Below, piece after piece: positions 62,190 to 64,000 of a stretch of DNA of 64,000 nt. Source of the stretch: Burkholderiales bacterium (GTDB taxonomy: Bacteria; Pseudomonadota; Gammaproteobacteria; Burkholderiales; Burkholderiaceae_D); contig JACOUL010000015.1 of NCBI GenBank assembly GCA_016177875.1, positions 97,319 to 161,318 of the forward strand, in the 5' to 3' direction. Numbering within the stretch: the first letter of the stretch is position 1; every line of letters begins with the position of its first letter. A model generated the notes under the pieces. That model had not been told where the DNA came from and ran no database searches. It saw nothing but the letters and a program-made list of their open reading frames with translations. The position numbers and the translations under genes are program-made.

Positions 62190-63743
62190 TCAGCGGCGCG
62201 CGCTTTTTTTCAGCAGCGGCAGTTTCAGGCCGGCGATGTGCTTATGCAGGACGGCCATGTTCGCCAATTTATTTTGCAGTTCCGCATGGATATAGCCTCT
62301 CGCAAAACCAGCTTGCTCCGCTAGCTCGGGTAGCATGTCCGTGCGATGCGACAGCTCCTTTAACAAGATGTCCGCCGTCACGGCATCATTCAGCGCGCCC
62401 AATTCTTCTTGCAAGCCGGCTAAGGCTTTCGAATAAGCTTGCACGTTCCGTTTCCGATACAGCGACTGAAAAAACTCAGTGCCGTAACGCGCCCGCTTGC
62501 CGGCCACGCGGGCGTGGTGCCGCCGGGCAGCATCGGCATGTTTAAGGTGACGCGCGGATTTCTCGAACATTCTTTGGTCATGCGCGAGAGCCCTTTGCGC
62601 GAAGCGGCTAAGAGAGGCAGTGCCCATTTTTTTCTCTTGACCGTGCATGCCTTGCCGCCAGCGCGCGCCGATCAGCCATGCGGACAATTTCAAGTAAAGC
62701 CGGGCGGCGCGCAAAGAATTCATTACCTCGGACGCTTCCAGCCGCTTTTGTTGGGCAATGTCCGACGCTTTGCCGATAAGAATGGATAAGTCCGCATCCG
62801 TAGCGATTGCAGGCAGCGTCGTGCCGGCCAGTACGTCCCAATTCCTGGCGATACCCAATTCTCCCGCCAGCCATGCCAGCTCGTTTCGGATTTGTTCGGG
62901 AAACGGAATGACCTCTCTGAATATTTTTTCGCATGTGCGCAGCCGGCGCAATCCGACGCGCATTTGATGGAGGCTTTCCACCGAGTCGCCGCGTAAAACG
63001 CTTCCCATGTGCTCATGCATTTGGGTCAGGCAATGGTCGGCAATTCTTCGGAATCCTTGTTCTATCGTAAGATTCGACCGCAAGCGCAGCTTGGCTGGGG
63101 GAGAGGGCTCTACGGTTTGCTCCGGCCACAATGCGTACCCGCGCTCAGCCTTGCTGGCTTGGCCGATGCGTAGCGGGATGGTTTCCATGAGCGCCAGGGC
63201 AAAGTCGAACAAATGCTCAGGTTTGCCGGACTTCAGCTCCAATTCAATTTCACTGATCGGGGCGCTCTTTTCTTCATGCTCGATAACCCCTTCATCAAGG
63301 GCGAATTCGACTTCATCTCCGGCCGGCAGGCGCAGCAGCCAGATCGTTCGGCGAAAGCGGGTCGTGAATAGCGGCTGCAAGCGATTCGCCAGGGAATCGG
63401 CCTGCAGCAAGTCCGCCCATTTTTCATTTGGCCCAATTTCCCGCCGCAGCAATGCAAGATCGGGCACATTCTCCTTCACCGGCGTTTCCCATTCAGGTCT
63501 TTGATGCAATCCGGCTTGCGCTGTCTTTCCGGCGGTCTTGAATGTCTGAATGTATGCCCCCTTGTTTTCTCGCACGCGCAATCCGGCGCCGTTTTCGCGC
63601 AGCGTGAAAGCCGGCGTGTCAAAATAGGTGCTGACTAGTTCCTCGATGCGCGGTTGTTCGATCGCATGCAGTTTCAGTTGCGGATGATCGCGCAGCGCGG
63701 CTACGTCCAGCGGGTCGATGAGGAGCTTTAATTCGATTTCCAT
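62190..63743 (-). CDS. CYTH-CHAD protein (inorganic polyphosphate-related)
   Basis: 517 residues. The N-terminal CYTH/triphosphate-tunnel domain (about 1-205) begins MEIELKLLI with the ExExK motif and has RRTIWLLRLP, EFALDEG and EIELELKSG. The C-terminal CHAD domain (about 225-505) is helical and rich in conserved His and Arg (SLHQMRVGLRRLRTCEKIF, RHHARVAGKRARYGTEFF). Such proteins hydrolyse short polyphosphate (CYTH) and bind polyphosphate granules (CHAD). It is monocistronic, with a promoter candidate at 63791. Confidence 0.93.
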   Translation of the reverse strand: MEIELKLLIDPLDVAALRDHPQLKLHAIEQPRIEELVSTYFDTPAFTLRENGAGLRVRENKGAYIQTFKTAGKTAQAGLHQRPEWETPVKENVPDLALLRREIGPNEKWADLLQADSLANRLQPLFTTRFRRTIWLLRLPAGDEVEFALDEGVIEHEEKSAPISEIELELKSGKPEHLFDFALALMETIPLRIGQASKAERGYALWPEQTVEPSPPAKLRLRSNLTIEQGFRRIADHCLTQMHEHMGSVLRGDSVESLHQMRVGLRRLRTCEKIFREVIPFPEQIRNELAWLAGELGIARNWDVLAGTTLPAIATDADLSILIGKASDIAQQKRLEASEVMNSLRAARLYLKLSAWLIGARWRQGMHGQEKKMGTASLSRFAQRALAHDQRMFEKSARHLKHADAARRHHARVAGKRARYGTEFFQSLYRKRNVQAYSKALAGLQEELGALNDAVTADILLKELSHRTDMLPELAEQAGFARGYIHAELQNKLANMAVLHKHIAGLKLPLLKKSARR

Positions 63744-63790
63744 ACTCTAAATCGTATGTAGTTTCCGGAAGGTGCGGGCTATTCGCATAA

Positions 63791-63819
63791 ATAGTATAAA
63801 TAATATATATTATTTTCAA
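63791..63819 (-). promoter_or_regulatory. Sigma-70 promoter candidate for the CYTH-CHAD gene
   Basis: On the minus strand TTGAAA (63814-63819) and TACTAT (63791-63796) are separated by 17 bases in a very AT-rich stretch. The start codon of the CYTH-CHAD gene is 48 bases downstream. Confidence 0.5.
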
Positions 63820-63862
63820 GTTTCCCGGCGGTAAATGCAATAATGAAAAAGGCCGCACGCCA

Positions 63863-64000
63863 GGCTGTGTAAAAAGTCTGAGCAGGGTAAACGAAGAAAG
63901 CCTCTTGGGCGTTAAGTTCAAGAGGTTTTTTCTTTGGAGGGCGAGATGGGGCATCGAAGAGGAGAAGATCGGAAACAGGCGACGCTGTTTCCCGTGATGC
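63863..64000 (+). mobile_element. Left end of an insertion sequence (partial)
   Basis: From about 63863 (GGCTGTGTAAAAAGTCTGA, a plausible terminal repeat) the sequence changes character and leads into a transposase start. A hairpin CCTCTTG (63901-63907)/CAAGAGG (63919-63925) with six T lies just before the transposase and may block transcription reading in from outside. The exact left boundary and the right end cannot be seen. Confidence 0.6.
63946..64000 (+). CDS. Transposase, first 18 residues (IS1182-like, partial)
   Basis: TTGGAGG precedes ATG 63946. The start MGHRRGEDRKQATLFPVM resembles the N-terminus of IS1182-family transposases as I remember them (GEDRxQxxLLP). The gene runs off the window, so catalytic residues are not visible. 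Confidence 0.6.
   Translation, partial: MGHRRGEDRKQATLFPVM

Overview
The window looks like chromosomal DNA of a betaproteobacterium, most likely order Burkholderiales and perhaps an Oxalobacteraceae relative. This rests on remembered protein families and gene neighbourhoods (trxA-rho-rpmE2 beside an addBA pair, a second infA, a 'translational machinery protein' of eRF1-like type, many c-di-GMP proteins), not on a search. Genes are dense, on both strands, and many pairs overlap by 1-4 bases.

Layout. 1-5.3 kb: the start of a membrane sensor kinase divergent from a NarL-type regulator, a small periplasmic protein, an ECF-like sigma factor with a very small anti-sigma-like partner, a secreted Ig-like protein, a 5'-nucleotidase and a lone CheW behind a good sigma-54 promoter match. 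5.3-13.8 kb: a c-di-GMP signalling island: a giant pseudokinase/ATPase/histidine kinase between two related response regulators, one ending in EAL and the other in GGEEF. 14.2-18 kb: two lipoprotein esterases, two tandem membrane LytTR regulators and tRNA-Leu(CAA). 18.2-25.9 kb: a candidate small RNA, small proteins, a glycosyltransferase-MATE-PfkB operon, then rpmE2, rho and trxA. 26.1-31.6 kb: addB and an addA-like helicase that lacks the usual C-terminal nuclease domain. 31.7-34 kb: a GGDEF-EAL protein whose membrane domain resembles the ethylene-receptor domain but has serine at the copper-ligand cysteine. 34.2-42.4 kb: small proteins, an MFS exporter, a lipoprotein, a P-type ATPase broken by a 58-bp tandem duplication, an IF-1 paralogue and a cold-shock protein; several FNR-type boxes suggest low-oxygen control of part of this stretch.

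42.6-52 kb is the most unusual part: a UbiB-like kinase, an APS-kinase-like protein, two paralogous cytosolic FG-GAP proteins, a second propeller-like protein, an ICMT-type membrane methyltransferase, a YggS-type PLP protein and an MmgE/PrpD protein. The APS-kinase gene and the first FG-GAP gene are preceded by related copies of the same upstream sequence. I recognise no described pathway with this composition; it is the best candidate for a new system.

52-64 kb: DODA-type dioxygenase and an NAD(P)-binding reductase divergent from a LysR regulator, a DUF805 protein, a chemoreceptor-CheW pair, an orphan PhnE-like permease behind a Pho-box-like array, an EAL-CBS-GGDEF protein, a CYTH-CHAD protein, and the left end of an insertion sequence running off the window. 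Longer gene-free stretches are annotated below; those without an entry held nothing I could support.
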